From Fasciolopsis buskii (lineage: Eukaryota; Platyhelminthes; Trematoda; Plagiorchiida; Fasciolidae), in assembly GCA_008360955.1 (NCBI GenBank), contig LUCM01002871.1, positions 234,119 to 298,118 on the forward strand: a stretch of 64,000 nucleotides of DNA. The letters run 5' to 3'. The notes under the pieces were generated by a model that was not told the origin of the DNA, searched no databases, and saw nothing but the letters and a program-made list of their open reading frames with translations. Shown in pieces: positions 22,952 through 35,694 of this stretch; positions within the stretch are counted from its first letter, which is position 1; the number at the start of each line of letters is the position of its first letter. Both the position numbers and the translations under genes were made by a program.

Positions 22952-25900
22952 TTACACGTTTATGCATATGTGCTTGCGTCAAATTTATCCGCATTCGGCG
23001 CATCGGATCAATATCAAGGTAAATAGGAAACCAAGTTATCTCGAATATGTGATAGGATATGCAAAGGCTTTGTATGGTATTGGAGAGTATCTATGCTCAA
23101 TGTGCAAGGGTTAAATCGGATTCAGAAATGCGCATTCGATCGCCAGGTTGCCTATAACAGTCAAAAAACAACTCATCAGATCTGATGGTAGGTAAGTGCC
23201 GCCTGATCTCCCTCTTGTTGTCGGCTGAGCACTTGAAACAGTCTGGTATTTATGGGAAACTAGAATAGTACTCAAAATGGAAAAGTAAGCATACGTCCTG
23301 ACTAGCACGGTTAGAGTTTGCACAGGGAATACTCAACCAAATCCCACAGAAAATACAACTGGTTTGACTCAGCTTTTCAAATCCTCTACAAATGTTTTGC
23401 GAAATATTACGAACAACGTCTAAATCATCATTGCACGCCTCCGCGTTATCACTGCTGCAGCATCCGCTGGTGTAAAGAGCTTCGTGGAATGCGTGCGTGT
23501 AGCTCACATGAAACGTAAAATTTAAGAAAATTTGAAATGAACTGAACCAACTAAGCGTCCTAATGATTATTACTACTTATACAATAAAACCACTATGGAG
23601 TCCTCAGGATACATGCTACCCAAAGTAACAGTGAGTTAATTGCTCCCACCGCCGTCTACCTTGAGGATCTAACACAGCCCTTTCTGGAATATGAGGTACA
23701 TTGTTGATCCATTAATAACTGAGTAAAATGATGGAAAATGTGATCTGCACGCTTTGGCAGTCACGCCTACCTCCGACGTGTCTATGTTCAGATTTACTTT
23801 GTTTTCAGCCGCCTTTCGTGACACTAGATTTGTCCGTGAACTGAGTTACAACGGGATCCGGTTGTCGACTTTTGCATTATCCTGTGAATAGCTTAGAACA
23901 CAATCTTAGAAACTCCTGTTGATTTTATCATTAATTAACTGTAAGACCGATGGTTTAGAGCAGATCAGTGACAGTAATGTGAGCTGCTTCTAGCAAGAAA
24001 AATGACTATCATGGAACGAGATGCAAAACCACATTCCTAGCACGTCCTATCAACTTTTACTCCCAACGACGTGGTTTGGTTGTCACTAGGGTCGTTTGCT
24101 GTCTATAACCAATAAGCACGTTGTCTCAACACCACATATCCTGACTAGCCTAGTTATGAACACGTGAGTATTGCGTCCATTAGCTATTTGGGCCGATGGA
24201 CTATGTAAATGATGCTACTTAAGGGACCTATTCTAAACCTAGAATGAAGAAGCTATTCTGTACCTGTATCCAACTTTGTTTCCTTTCTGAAGAAGCCATT
24301 TTTGTTGATGACCTTCCGGTGAATAAGCAACCATTTTTCCCATGAAATAGATGAAAGGTAAAAACAAACCAAGCAATCACAAACAATGGTTCCCAGTTCC
24401 GAACGACATTTCAACCGGAGTTCATATTCATAACAAAGCAGTTCATGTATCAGTTAGCCAGTAGACTGTCCACCCTGGAAGTCCCTAGTCTCTCGGTAAC
24501 CACTCCAATGGAGTGCAGTCCCTATCCGTCTTGCAGCTCCGAATGTGGATATTGCTTCACGCAGAAGTTAACAGCGGGTTCCATGATAGCTATCTCCACA
24601 TGGGTTTTATTTCCGTTGTCAGCATTTATCACACTGAGACAATTTATTTTCCCAACGCACTTCACTGTTGCTTCGGAGAGTCCAATAGCCGAACAAAGAT
24701 CGACAAGAATCCTATCCACGGAACGGCTAATTGTCACAACCGTTCATTTCGAAGCTAACTTCGTCTGATCGACCGGTCTCGGCTCTATCATGGAATCTAA
24801 CTGACCTAGGTTTGGGTCATTTCCATTACTCCGATAAAATTCCCTCTTGTTAATATGTATGTGTGTGCGTATGTTTGCCGTGAAGTTTATTGTCATTCGA
24901 TGGGTTTTCAAGCGTATTTTGCGGTCGGCAAGCTGCGTGTGCCCACAGATGGACTGGTGGGTGGAGAACACATCGGTTTGAGCCTGCGTGGATGTCATGG
25001 ACACATTTCAGTCTTTAAAACAAAGCAATACCTTGTTTAATGGAGAATAAAAGACTTCAACAGTACTACATTCGTCTTTGGCTTGTAGAAGTTGTTCCAA
25101 ACCTTAACGGTGATTATGATGTTGGTCTCTAGGTACCGTATCCATTGACAACCAACCCCGGAGTTAAGAAAAAAGATGATGTTGGCACAGTCTAACGGCT
25201 CAGCATGATCCCTGAATGCGGAGATGCAATTGCATTTAAAAAAAAATGCAAAATGCCTTAACCTTTCAAGGAGTTCATAGTTCAGGGTTTACCTTCATTA
25301 CATGATACCACGGTATCCATGAAATCGACGCTCAACGCGAATAGTAAACTGATGCCGCCACTCTGGAAAACCGAACACTTGGACTATATATATCTTTAAA
25401 GTACTTTGCCTTAGTGTAGCCCACACTGTTTTAACTACTCCAGCGCCGATTAAAACAGCAGCTTAATACAACAGTGGTCGGGAAACCAATGAATTGACGC
25501 AAATCAAGTACTTTGTAATATCATGCGTGTACAGACATCTGATGACGCAGGTTGCACGAACGTATCTTGCTGATTAATCAATACCACCTGGCTTCCGAAT
25601 AGGATATTACAAACAGTAATGATATACCATGTGATTGCTAAAGGATAGAAACACTAAGATTTAGTGAACAAACGAAGTATTTTGGGTTCGTTCTTACCGT
25701 ATTCTGGGTGGAATTAGTAATTATTAATTCTAAACAATGTAAATGATGATTCTAAAATGGTCTGCAGCTAAAACTAAACTGTATTTATGTACGGCGAGTG
25801 TACTGATCCATCCATCACGTCATGATCAGTCATTTTAATATAAACTCCTTGAACACTCGTAGTTGGCCCCACTATTCCAAAACTAGCATGTGTTGTGTCC

Positions 25901-27359
25901 AACCGCATCAGCGTTTTTCACACAATAACCTTCGCTACGTGGCGAGGTGTACATGTTGGTGACAATAGGCGCGCACGTGCAGAAATGCGTCATTTGAGGA
26001 AACCAAAATAAGGAACCGTTAAAACGTGTGAACTAATTTATCATCCACGTGATTGCTTACCACCAAATAATGCTGTTTCCGTTCAAGAAAGAGAAAAAAT
26101 CGCAACGTGAAAACCACAGTAGACGGAAAACGCGTTCGAGTTTTATTCACAGCTCATACGTTTATGTACAAAATTGGAGATATACTGATTTTCGGAATAA
26201 GTTGCGTCCAGTGGCCTTCAAGGAATGTTTGGACTCCGCCATCAACTATCCATAAGGTTCTCCTGGGCTCCACTGGACCGTATCACGCAACCTGCACGTA
26301 AACACACTGAAGTTTTAGGCCATATCCGTACTTCCAAACGTGGAAACTTTTCCCAAACATTCCGTAATATCAACCGTGGCCAACGGCCCAACCGGGGACA
26401 TTTTGAGTAGGCCAACTCCTATCCGCAGGCCAGTACTGACTTCGGGCATTTTGTATGAAAAAACAGTAGTTCTTCGGTTGCAAATCGAGGAACTCACATT
26501 TCATTCCTCGAGCTAAGTGGATTTTGCATTGTACATTCAGCCTTCGAATAGGGGCACTCAATCCGGGGATCACAGTAGTCCAACTTGGATATCTGTGTTC
26601 CAAAATGGGCATCACACTTTTCTAATACCCAGAATAATTTATGCAACCAGGGCAGAATTTGAAACAATGTTGATTCACGGGATATTCTTGCCACTAAGCA
26701 ACGCATGAGTCTTCCCAAGCTCCATGAACAACCGCGCACAGTAATTTGAAGTCATTAAGATTTAGACATCTCCATCAGCATTCTTTAAAACATCCTGGGT
26801 GATAAATCCATTCGCTGCCATGGTAACTAAATAGACGCTCTGGCAAATAACGGCTGACTAGCTGACTGAACGCTATCTATGGTTTCACTGAACCTAAAGA
26901 TATCCAATTTTTCGTAGACATTGCAACCACGAACAGAATTTTCCCCAACAGTATCGCACATGCACTTCATGAATCTGCAAGTTAACACAGTACTGAGAAC
27001 AGGCCAGCACTTTTCATTTAGTGTTTTAATCTTGAAAACAAAACCATCGATGATAAGCCTGTTGTATGCTGTGTTGTTTACGTGTCGTGTAGTCGATCAG
27101 CGGTCAGATGCGTTCGTTAATAGTGCGCTATCGATCAAGTGACACGTATACACACACAAACACAAATAAAGAGAAAACTCAGGCGCGAGTACAAAGCCGA
27201 ATACAAATCACCCTGTCACGTGCAACTCGAACTCTACTCTTGACCAGGAAGCAAACGGACACAGAAGTGTATCATGGAATAATTGGTTGGTTCACCGGAT
27301 CGATTCAGTCGCATTAACGCAAGTTTGGATATAGATCAACTGCTGTACTCCACTTCATC
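22952..27359. other. No recognised gene
   Basis: The best open stretches are 24445-24768 (plus, 107 codons) with an overlapping minus frame 24522-24737, and a cluster of overlapping frames at 26049-26739. I could not place either in a family. No promoter, tRNA or repeat stood out. Confidence 0.4.
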
Positions 27360-27960
27360 ATATCTGTCACAACGAGACTACACCTTGACGTGGTGTAACG
27401 GCTTGCGTGCCTCCATGATCCAACGAGCTATACGGGATGACTTATCTCCAAGCCGAAATCCAAACCATGTCGGGGAAGGTCAATGGGCTAGAGCGCCTGA
27501 CGAAGTAGTTCTTCTGGTTCTTCCAACTTGGGGTTGATATGAGTTAAGCAGTCAGTTCGGAAAAACGAGTTGCAGAATAATTGACTTCCAAGTATATGGC
27601 CTCCACTCAGCCATGCCCCGCTGCTATGCGGCAGGTTCTTTCAAGAACCAAAGGCGTTGAGTTGACAACCCTAAATTCGTTTCTTCTGCTTAGCGGCTGG
27701 ACTCCCTAGCAGTAACCCCGTCCATTATTCCCATGAGTTACACGCCCTTATAAATAATTCCATACTGCATCGGTCGGTCGACGCAGGATAATCAGGGGAC
27801 CGCGACTGCCCCTTGCATCGAGCACAGGTTCGGTGGGTAGTGATACGTATGCTACTGCTCAGGGTTTCCTCTCTTATATTCAACCTGTCTCTTCTGTCTC
27901 CAACCCATCTGTTTTTTTGCCCCTTCCTGCCTACCATAGTATCCCATGATAACAGGCCGA
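27360..27960 (+). other. Presumed 5' UTR of the RTE-like element
   Basis: This GC-richer stretch immediately precedes the endonuclease domain and contains blocks such as GTGGTGTAACGGCTTGCGTG and TCAAGAACCAAAGGCGTTG, which I associate with the leader of trematode RTE-like elements. The association is from memory of the family and is not confirmed. The 84-codon frame at 27283-27537 is probably noncoding. Confidence 0.45.
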
Positions 27961-28039
27961 TACTCGCAACGGTTCATTGTCAAGTGGTGTAGCAGATGGT
28001 TTTCAGTCTGTTAGCTCACAATTTCTCGAGCCTCTTCAG

Positions 28040-28857
28040 CTTCTGAATCTCGGCTCCTACAATGCGCGCACGTTTAATTTCGGCTTGGCCAACAGGGCGT
28101 GTTTGACCCTGACAGTGGACTCACTTTCGATTGAGTGTCTGCTATGCGTGAGTTGGAACACGAATTCAGATTCGAGTAAGAGTTAATTCAACTAAACTGC
28201 GCCAAAACAACTTGTCAGATATTTTCTTCGCACTTGTCAGGAGAGGAAGAGTTCAAAAGCTGTGGGGTGTGAACGTGGCGTAGGAATAGTCTTGAGTAAG
28301 AAGATTGAAGCAGCCCTTCTAGACTGGATCCTAGTCAACAGTCGCTAATGGTTTGCCATGAGACTAGCAGGGATCAGTTGGCGTCCGGAAGGATAGTAGT
28401 GTTAAGCGCAGTTTAATTGTTATCTCGTCATACGGCTCAACAGACTGCACCACTGACATGGAGGACGACGTTTTACAAATGACCTTCGTCACTCTTGTTC
28501 GGAAGAGCAAACGCTCTGACATTGTAGTGGTAACAGGTGATTTTAATGCACAGGTTGGAAAACTCAGTGCATCGGAGTCCTGTTTAGAAGAACGATGCGC
28601 CTTGCCTGCACAGTGAACAGACAACGGAGAAAGACTTCTCCAATTTTGTTGCAGATTAATCATTTATTCCTATCTAGTGCGAATTTCCGACACAGTTCGC
28701 ATCGCACTGCGACATGGCGCTCTAGCTCGACAGGTACTTTGAGTTAGATTGACCAAATCGCAGTTATTCTACGTTGGCGCGGTTCTGCCACAACTGTAGA
28801 TCCTACTGGACCACGTACGTCGAGTCGGACCATGCGTTAGCTTTTAAGGCGATTTTT
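28040..28857 (+). pseudogene. RTE-like AP endonuclease domain pseudogene
   Basis: It starts LLNLGSYNARTFN, matching the LNVGxWNVRTLN opening of these endonucleases, then LTVDSLSIECLLCV. After frameshifts SDIVVVTGDFNAQVGK follows, with the GDFNA catalytic motif intact at 28536-28550. TDNGERLLQFC follows, and then SYWTTYVESDHALAFK with the SDH catalytic motif at 28823-28831. At least three frame changes interrupt the domain. In a living element it would nick target DNA for target-primed reverse transcription. Confidence 0.75.
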
Positions 28858-29439
28858 CCTGCAGCTGAATGGCCATCGACGCAGGCACAATACCATTGGC
28901 TGCTCGAAACGTTTTGTTTGATTCGGCTGTTCGCAACAGCTTACGAACAGAATAAACTGTCCGAGGAACTAAGAACTGCGGACTAGTCGGCAAACTGTAG
29001 AACGATCAGTGGAAATCATATTAAGAGGACCAGCTTTTGGCAGCGAATTTCGCCTGTGGTCCCAGATCTAGTGTTCATCAAAATTACTGAATCTCTCAAG
29101 CGTCGCTAATTCTAATGGAGCAAAAACGCGAACTGCCTAACCGCAAGGAAAGTGAATTAAGATTCGTCGCAGTTGCTGGTGGGTTAAGGTAGCCGAAGAA
29201 TGGAAGTTGGCGGTCCGGCTTCAGGTATACAGTCAAGGACTGTTTAAGGCCTTATAGCGACAGCGGAATGGGTGGCGAACTTCGCGTTACGTGACAGATC
29301 GTGTGCGATAAGAAATGGAGAGCTCATCCTGGATAGACGGTCTTAAGATTTGGACCGTTGGCAGAACATTTTCAAGGATCAGTTTAACTGCATACGCTAT
29401 CGTATCTAGTCCGACCGCCTGGATTGTGAATCCTGGGAG

Positions 29440-31100
29440 GTGTTCACTTTGATCCCCAAACGAAATGGAAGTGGAGTCGAATATTCGGCTTCTTGAAGAG
29501 GGGAAAAAGCTTGCGGTTCCCGCGACCTTCCCCAGTTCTTTTCAAATTGTGTGGAGAAGTGCTTGATGAAGGTCACTTTACCTTCCTTGCCTCCATGATA
29601 TTTGGAAAACGAGGAGCGTATTCCGTTTTTCGTGGAGCAAGTCAACTAATTGTACCCCATATTTCAGAAGGGTTACACGAGTGACTGCAGCAATCATTCG
29701 TGGGATTAGTTTAGAATTCGATAGTTACTAAGGTGTTTAGCTTCGATAATGCTGCGCATCTTCATACGATTTGCGAGAGAATAACCCGCGAACACAGGCC
29801 GGATTTTCGGGCAGTTTGAGATTGCATTCGACCAGATGTCACTCTTCGACAGATACTCGAAAACGCGCACACGCACCGGCGCCCTATGATCGTAGTCTTC
29901 CTCGACTTTGAAAGGTGATGGCTTTCGACTCGTTTGGATCGACCAGCCACTACTCGTGCCCCCCACCGAAGGGTATGCCAACGAAGTTTGTGAACCTGTT
30001 TGCGAACATTGTACTCGCATACCTTATGTCGCGTTAGGGTATACGGTTGGAACTGTCCGTTCATTGCGAAAACGGACTAGTTGGCGTTCGACAAGGGGTG
30101 GTCCCATCTCTCATTCTTGTTCAACTTCGTTTCATGGGACGATGTGAATGGAGATGATTTTAGGAGGTCCCCGGGATGTTATGACTCGAACTGGGGAAAT
30201 GCAGGAAAGCTATTGCGAACCTAGATTACGCAGACGACGTCGTGTGCCTGTTCGAGTCTGTGGACCATGCACAACGGGCACTAGATGGACTGTCGAGATC
30301 GGTTGCTCGGTTCGGCATGTTGCTTTGCACCTTCAAAGTGCAAAGTTAACTGCTTACAGGAACTGGACGACAGCAGCGCGCCGAACTTTAGATACCGGAT
30401 GGAGAGGAAATAACAATGTGACCGTTTCACCTTACCTTGGATAGCTGCGTTGTCCAACGATTGGTAGCTCCGGCAGTGGGAGATAAGTATGCGTTATATC
30501 ATGGATCGGGCAGCTTACGCTTGGACTGAAGCACTTGTGGCGTCGGGGCCTGAATATTTCACTCAAGTTGAAAGGTCGTGTGTTACTGTGCTTGCAGTAG
30601 CGTTCAGTATCTGTTGTTACGTTGCGAGAGGACTTGGGTGATGCTTTCGTGGGCGATGTTGTCGGTTGGAGGTTTCACAACTGATGTTGACGTAGTATGG
30701 CTAGGAGTTGGTGGGAGTGACCGGTGAGTGAGTAATAGTGTGAGGTTAGAATTGGTATTTGGTGCCAACTTCTGAGAATAAGTTAGTTTCAGGTATGAAA
30801 CTCAGTAGGGACTACGCTGGTTGGGTCACGTGTTGCGTATGACGAATAACTTCAGTCTACCATATCGTGCTCTTATTTTTGTGTTCCTCCCAATTAATGG
30901 GAAGAAGAAAACCATAATGGAGGTCAAACAGATGATTTGGCAACGCGGGATGAGAAAATGTACAGCGAATTTAGGTAAAGTAGGTGTCTCACGCCTTCGA
31001 AAGACTCGTCGACTTGCTGGCTGGAGACAATGAAGGATATGGCAAAGCGAACCGTTGAACAGTGGCGATCGTGCTGTCATTTTTCTATCGAATCATTTAA
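29440..31100 (+). pseudogene. RTE-like reverse transcriptase pseudogene
   Basis: Recognisable blocks in order are SPVLFKLCGEVLDE (29535-29576); IVVFLDFER (29889-29915), the first catalytic Asp block F-L-D-F-E; GVRQGVVPSLIL (30083-30118), equivalent to GVRQGCPLSPFLF; and LDYADDVVCLFE (30221-30256), with the two catalytic Asp of YADD intact. RWLGHVLRM (about 30815-30842) and WQRGMRKCTANLGKVGVSRL (from 30938) follow, and then SGDRAVIFLSNHL. Stops and frameshifts separate the blocks, and the thumb region at 30430-30780 is poorly preserved. It is related to the shorter fragment at 17.4-17.8 kb. Confidence 0.78.
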
Positions 31101-31260
31101 TGTTTGAAAAAACAACGCTGCGTTTGTACAGTAAGACTGTGTTTCGTGTGTTGGCTGCAGCAGCATCTTATCTTTTGCCGCCTGTGTAGGTCTATTCTCT
31201 GTTCCCGTTGGATATTCGCTCTTTTTATATAAACGCGTAAATCTGGGGAAAGGCAGCGGT

Positions 31261-31310
31261 CAGTGAGGCCTGCCTGGCTTTTTAACGCTGAACGATGATG
31301 ATGATGATGA
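31261..31310 (+). repeat. RTE 3' end and trinucleotide tail
   Basis: CAGTGAGGCCTGCCTGGCTT, then TTTAACGCTGAACGATGATG and repeating GAT units. The same end sequence recurs at 1364-1415, fixing the 3' terminus and showing at least two insertions in this window. Confidence 0.8.
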
Positions 31311-31312
31311 CT

Positions 31313-32098
31313 TCTTCATGTGCCACTACTGATCATAGTTACTGTGATGCATTTTGTGCTTATGTTGCCACAAAACAAAGGCTGATCTGCTCAAAAAATC
31401 CCGGTGGCATGCCGATCAGTATTTCAAATGACCTAATTATCTCGTGACAGTTGTCCTGTCCTGTCCAGGTGTGCATCGAGTATGCAGCCCAGTTTAATTC
31501 GGCTGGCTAGATAATTTGTATTCTCAAATTGTTTCCCAGAAATCTTCACTCGATTCTGTTTCAACTGCCATTGAGTGCACACCCACCCACCTAACCTCTT
31601 GGCAACTGCCCATCATGCCACTGAACACTGAACGAGTTACTCTTTCTTGATGCAAGCCGTTTTATTGTACCAAACCTGTCATCATCCTGGCAACTGAAAC
31701 TTCAGGAGCAAGTCATATACCTGATTCAGGACTCTTCCGTTGGAGGGCTGCATGTACCAACTTGTACTAACTGACCGGTAAATATGCATCTAACCCTAAG
31801 GGAACAATTTTCAAACTTTCGTACTAGTGGTATCGGAGAGTCGAAATGGTATTAAATGTTTGTGATCTAGTGGGAAGACGTTCTTTACGTAGACCTTATT
31901 TGCCAAGTTGAATTGTGAACAGGTAGAAGCAACTGTTTGCTTTGCATAGCGGCGATGACCCGTTTGGTCGATGTGTTCAAGTGTGCACGTTGGCTTCGTG
32001 GTCAAGATCCTGTTCATAGAGGTCTTTTCCACGTTAGGCAGCCTTCATACAACCATGTAAAACAGTGTAAGTAATCAAAAGATAAAAGCCCCATCTAT
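31313..32098. other. No recognised feature
   Basis: A 73-codon minus frame at 31811-32032 has no motif. No repeats were recognised. Confidence 0.4.
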
Positions 32099-32237
32099 TG
32101 GCCGGTAGTGGTCCAGCTGTCAGCGTCGTCCGATTCCAGCCCGAATGTCGACGATTCGAATCCTCCCACCGCTGGTCAACCTCCCCACCGGGCACCATCT
32201 GATGACCATCGCATCCTTCCTGAAATTGGTAAACGTT
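32099..32237 (+). repeat. tRNA-derived SINE copy, plus strand, 3'-truncated
   Basis: GGCCGGTAGTGGTCCAGCTG is followed by a clear B box GATTCGAATCC at 32153-32163. The family body comes next (CCACCGCTGGTCAACCTCC and CATCCTTCCTGAAATTGGTA). The typical TTCATTAATAAAGGAAG tail is missing. Confidence 0.7.
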
Positions 32238-33966
32238 TTTACCACGTTAAAAACAAAGTAAAATACGAGAGAAAATAAAAGATAGAATTTGTGAGTCACT
32301 CTCGAACGCAGCTCAGAAGTCTTGCTTATATATCGGCATGCAACAAGTTTGATGACAGGAGTGCCATTCAAACATTTGAAATAGAAAAAATCCAAAGCCG
32401 CGAAAAGGACCTTACTTGAAGCATCCTTTTCCACAGTTTATCCTTGACTTCGCATCACCATTTTCGTTTCACGACACCAGAAGCACAAGCATTCGTCATG
32501 GTGTTTCCCGCTGGATGGAAGTGTTCCCCATGAATGAGTTCATTATCAGACACTCAAGTGTAATGTAGCTGACAAACAGTTTTTTAGAGACTTCAGCAGC
32601 TGAGACATGGTAAACCTTTACGTTGTCGGGTTGAGCGCGTCATTCGGCCATTCGAGTTTCGTTTCTTATTGATGCTGGACTCAAGGTCCGGATTAGAAGA
32701 GAGCCTTCTGATTTGTGTACATTATACGCGAAGTATCGTGTCAGCTAACTTTGGCGAATTTACGCTGTCGTCTCTATTCCGGTTCGACTCGGCCGTGCTC
32801 AATTTTGCCGGAGTGGTCAAACAGCTTCTGGTCGGTCAAAGGACCTTCATTTTATTAGCTATCATGAAACGACTTAAACAAATCTACTCAGTTCACCACA
32901 CATTTTCTGATTGACACGCCTCTGGGGTTCTTTAGTTCTCCTTTGGTGGCCACTTCGAGCCATACTCTCCCCAGCCTATGAACATGTAATGAAATCATCA
33001 CCGACGATCTGTCTGCAAAATAGGGCACATGGTCGATTCCGACAAAGTCGATCAGATTCACGGCCCATGCTACATTCACCTGATTCCAAGGCGTGAGTAA
33101 GTCAATGTGATTCTCTGGGCTTAATCCTTCCTTATTGCTGAATGACTAATCGGAGCAAAGCTAGGTGATCATGATGGCATAACTTTTATTAACTCCCTTA
33201 AACTTGGTCGCATTCACCTAGTAGTGACAACGGACAAACAATTTTTCGCATAGCGGATATCACATGCTCGGACTTGTAAGAAATTGAACTAGTAAAAACG
33301 AACAACCGGCCAGCTTTGATCAACTCACCCAAGTTTCCACTGATCCCTAAGAACCAACCTGGAAAGACAAAAACAGTAAACAATTCAGAATGGCCACCTT
33401 TAATTAGCACTCATGTTCTTCAATGAGGAGTTCATCTTAAAACGTTTAGCTTCACTTGAACATTTTTTTCGTCCACTGAACTTAGCGACCGAAATCTGAA
33501 TACATAGCAAATGAATCTGTTGCTATGTAGGTTTCGTTTGTTTTAACTCCTATTAACCCAAACCCGATTCAGTCAATCGTATGGTTTTGTGTTGCCAACC
33601 GATGACAGACACCGGGGTACAGGTCATCTTTGGTGAACATATTCACAACATCCGTTTGCTTGACTTAACTTTCAAGACCATGTTGAATGTTGCATTGAAT
33701 TTTCTCACTCGGAAAAGTCCCTATTCTCGCCTTGGACTGCACAAATACGTTGACTGGATATTCGACCAATAAAGATCGTCCACGCAGAAAAGCGGTGTGC
33801 ATGCATGTATGTACTGTAATTAGTATCTGGATGGGTGAACAAAAGTTCCCCGGAAGCATATTACCTGGTTCGAAGATATTGCCGCTCGTCAGGTATGCGT
33901 ACCTGGTACTCCGTTATCCAAACATTCTTACACCTGTATACTCCAAATTGGTATGTATCGCTAGAA

Positions 33967-33989
33967 TTATATATATATATATATATATT
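33967..33989. repeat. (AT)n microsatellite
   Basis: About 23 bases of alternating AT. Confidence 0.9.
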
Positions 33990-34083
33990 GCTGAATTACC
34001 CATTTGCGTTTGACAACGAGTATCAGTTTAGATCGAAATGACACGATAGACACTATAGTTTCTTCTACTCCTAATCGGTAATG

Positions 34084-34108
34084 TATATATATATATATAT
34101 ATGTATAG
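34084..34108. repeat. (TA)n microsatellite
   Basis: About 25 bases of alternating TA, 100 bases after the previous AT run. Confidence 0.9.
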
Positions 34109-35669
34109 AACGGAGCGACTTCTTCATGCGACTTTTTTACCCACTACCGTGGCGTCCCGAATTGCTTTAACTCTCGACGTGATTGCTGAATAAGAAAGCT
34201 GAGAAACTTAGCTCGTATATTCACGTCAGATGGAGCACCGTGCACTGTGTACACTACATCACAAACTTTATGGTTGCCCCGGTATCCTGTCATTCTCGAT
34301 GGCTATTGTATGCGGTTTTGGTAAGTCAGTGAAACAGTTAAAGAACAGTCATCATGTTGGCTGTTGACAAGAAGCCATGTATTTGATCGATTAAAACTGT
34401 CTTGGACAACTGGAATTAGATTTCAAGGATTAGAACAGTACAATTTTGTACGCTTGATCAGTATGCCCTGAATCAAACACAGTAAACCGTTACTTTCGGT
34501 TCCTGGTTTATCCTTATCTAATCCAAAGCGACTCCGTATCACACTTCTTGCGAATAAAAGTCAGTTGGCCAGTGGAATTCCGTAGCTAGATTACTGAACC
34601 TGGTCATTGTGAAAACTTCCGGAAATCTATTTAAGTACACTGTCCTCAGTACCAACTTAAAATTTTCGTAAATAGACTCGACCTTATTGGAATCAAATTA
34701 TTTCAAATGAAATTGTAGAGCATATCATTTCATGCACCTAGGGATTAGACGAAGTTTGCCGTCTCCGCGTTTAATATGGGATCAGGTGAACCAAGTTTTT
34801 GTATCTTACCCTTCAGTTTAGTGAAAAAGCAATCACTCGGGGCAAACTGTTGTAATATGACTGATCAGTATAACTTACTGTCATGTGCATCTGTTGTTGA
34901 TGAATCATCAAATTAAATGAACATTAAATTCATTACTCACGTGTGTAGTGCGTACCAGTAACTGAACGGGACTTGTATATTCATTTCATCGCATGGCAAT
35001 TCTTAGGTGAGCAGCAAACTGACCGTACCGGACGGTCACAGAGTCCAGTTAGAAACCTGAATCTAAATTTTACTGCTCACAGTCTTGTGGGCAGAAACGT
35101 GGATGGAATAAACCACGTTTGTATTAAGCCGTCAGGGATTCAGCTCAACTACCCACTAAAAGTAATCCATGTGGTCGGAACGTCACAGAGGGAGCTGAAC
35201 GAAACGAAACCGATACAAGTATGTACACACGCACGAACCCACGGTTGTGCTGAGGACCGGATACTGTTGCATGAATGCAGCTCGCATGCAGTCACATATC
35301 AGTGCATGTGCTGAATGACCTCTTCGATTTAAGCCCGAATAGGTGTGTATGTGTAGTGACTAGTGTCATTCGACACATGATTACGGAATAATCTCAAAAC
35401 TACTTATTGGCGTGACAAAACTATTTGGAACCGTCATCTAAAACCTCGGTGAGATTGCATTTAGGGCATAGACAAGGTGATATTTTTTGCGTACGGTAAG
35501 ACGCGACGATGGTTGAAAGTGCTTCGCAATCTGATTGTAGCCGTAGCCTCGTCAGGTCTTTCGAAAGAGGGGTACATTCTCACCGGATTCCGAAAACTTT
35601 TGACATAATTCCAAGGCAATAAGGAAACAGTATAGGAGTCAGGCGGACGGGAGTAGAGTAAGTTTAGCC

Positions 35670-35694
35670 ACACATACACACACACACACACACT
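35670..35694. repeat. (CA)n microsatellite
   Basis: About 24 bases of CA with one interruption. It produces a VCVCV run in a chance minus-strand frame (35461-35820). Confidence 0.9.

Larger units (their letters stand above)
27360..31312 (+). mobile_element. Nearly full-length, decayed RTE-like non-LTR retrotransposon
   Basis: The order is a GC-rich 5' region (about 27360-27960), an AP-endonuclease domain (28040-28857), reverse transcriptase (about 29440-30430), a C-terminal region (about 30480-31100), a short 3' UTR and a GAT trinucleotide tail at 31291-31310. This is the layout of RTE-clade elements, which end in short tandem repeats rather than poly(A). Length is about 3.95 kb with the presumed 5' UTR. 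Numerous frameshifts and stops make it non-autonomous. The 5' boundary is an estimate. Confidence 0.78.
32238..35669. other. No recognised gene; two AT microsatellites
   Basis: Short frames occur throughout, including 113 codons at 34973-35314, with no known motif. AT repeats lie at 33967-33989 and 34084-34108. Confidence 0.4.

Noticed and set aside
34973..35314. 113-codon plus-strand frame
   Set aside because: No motif, no supporting splice sites or neighbouring exon, and within the expected range for chance in 64 kb.
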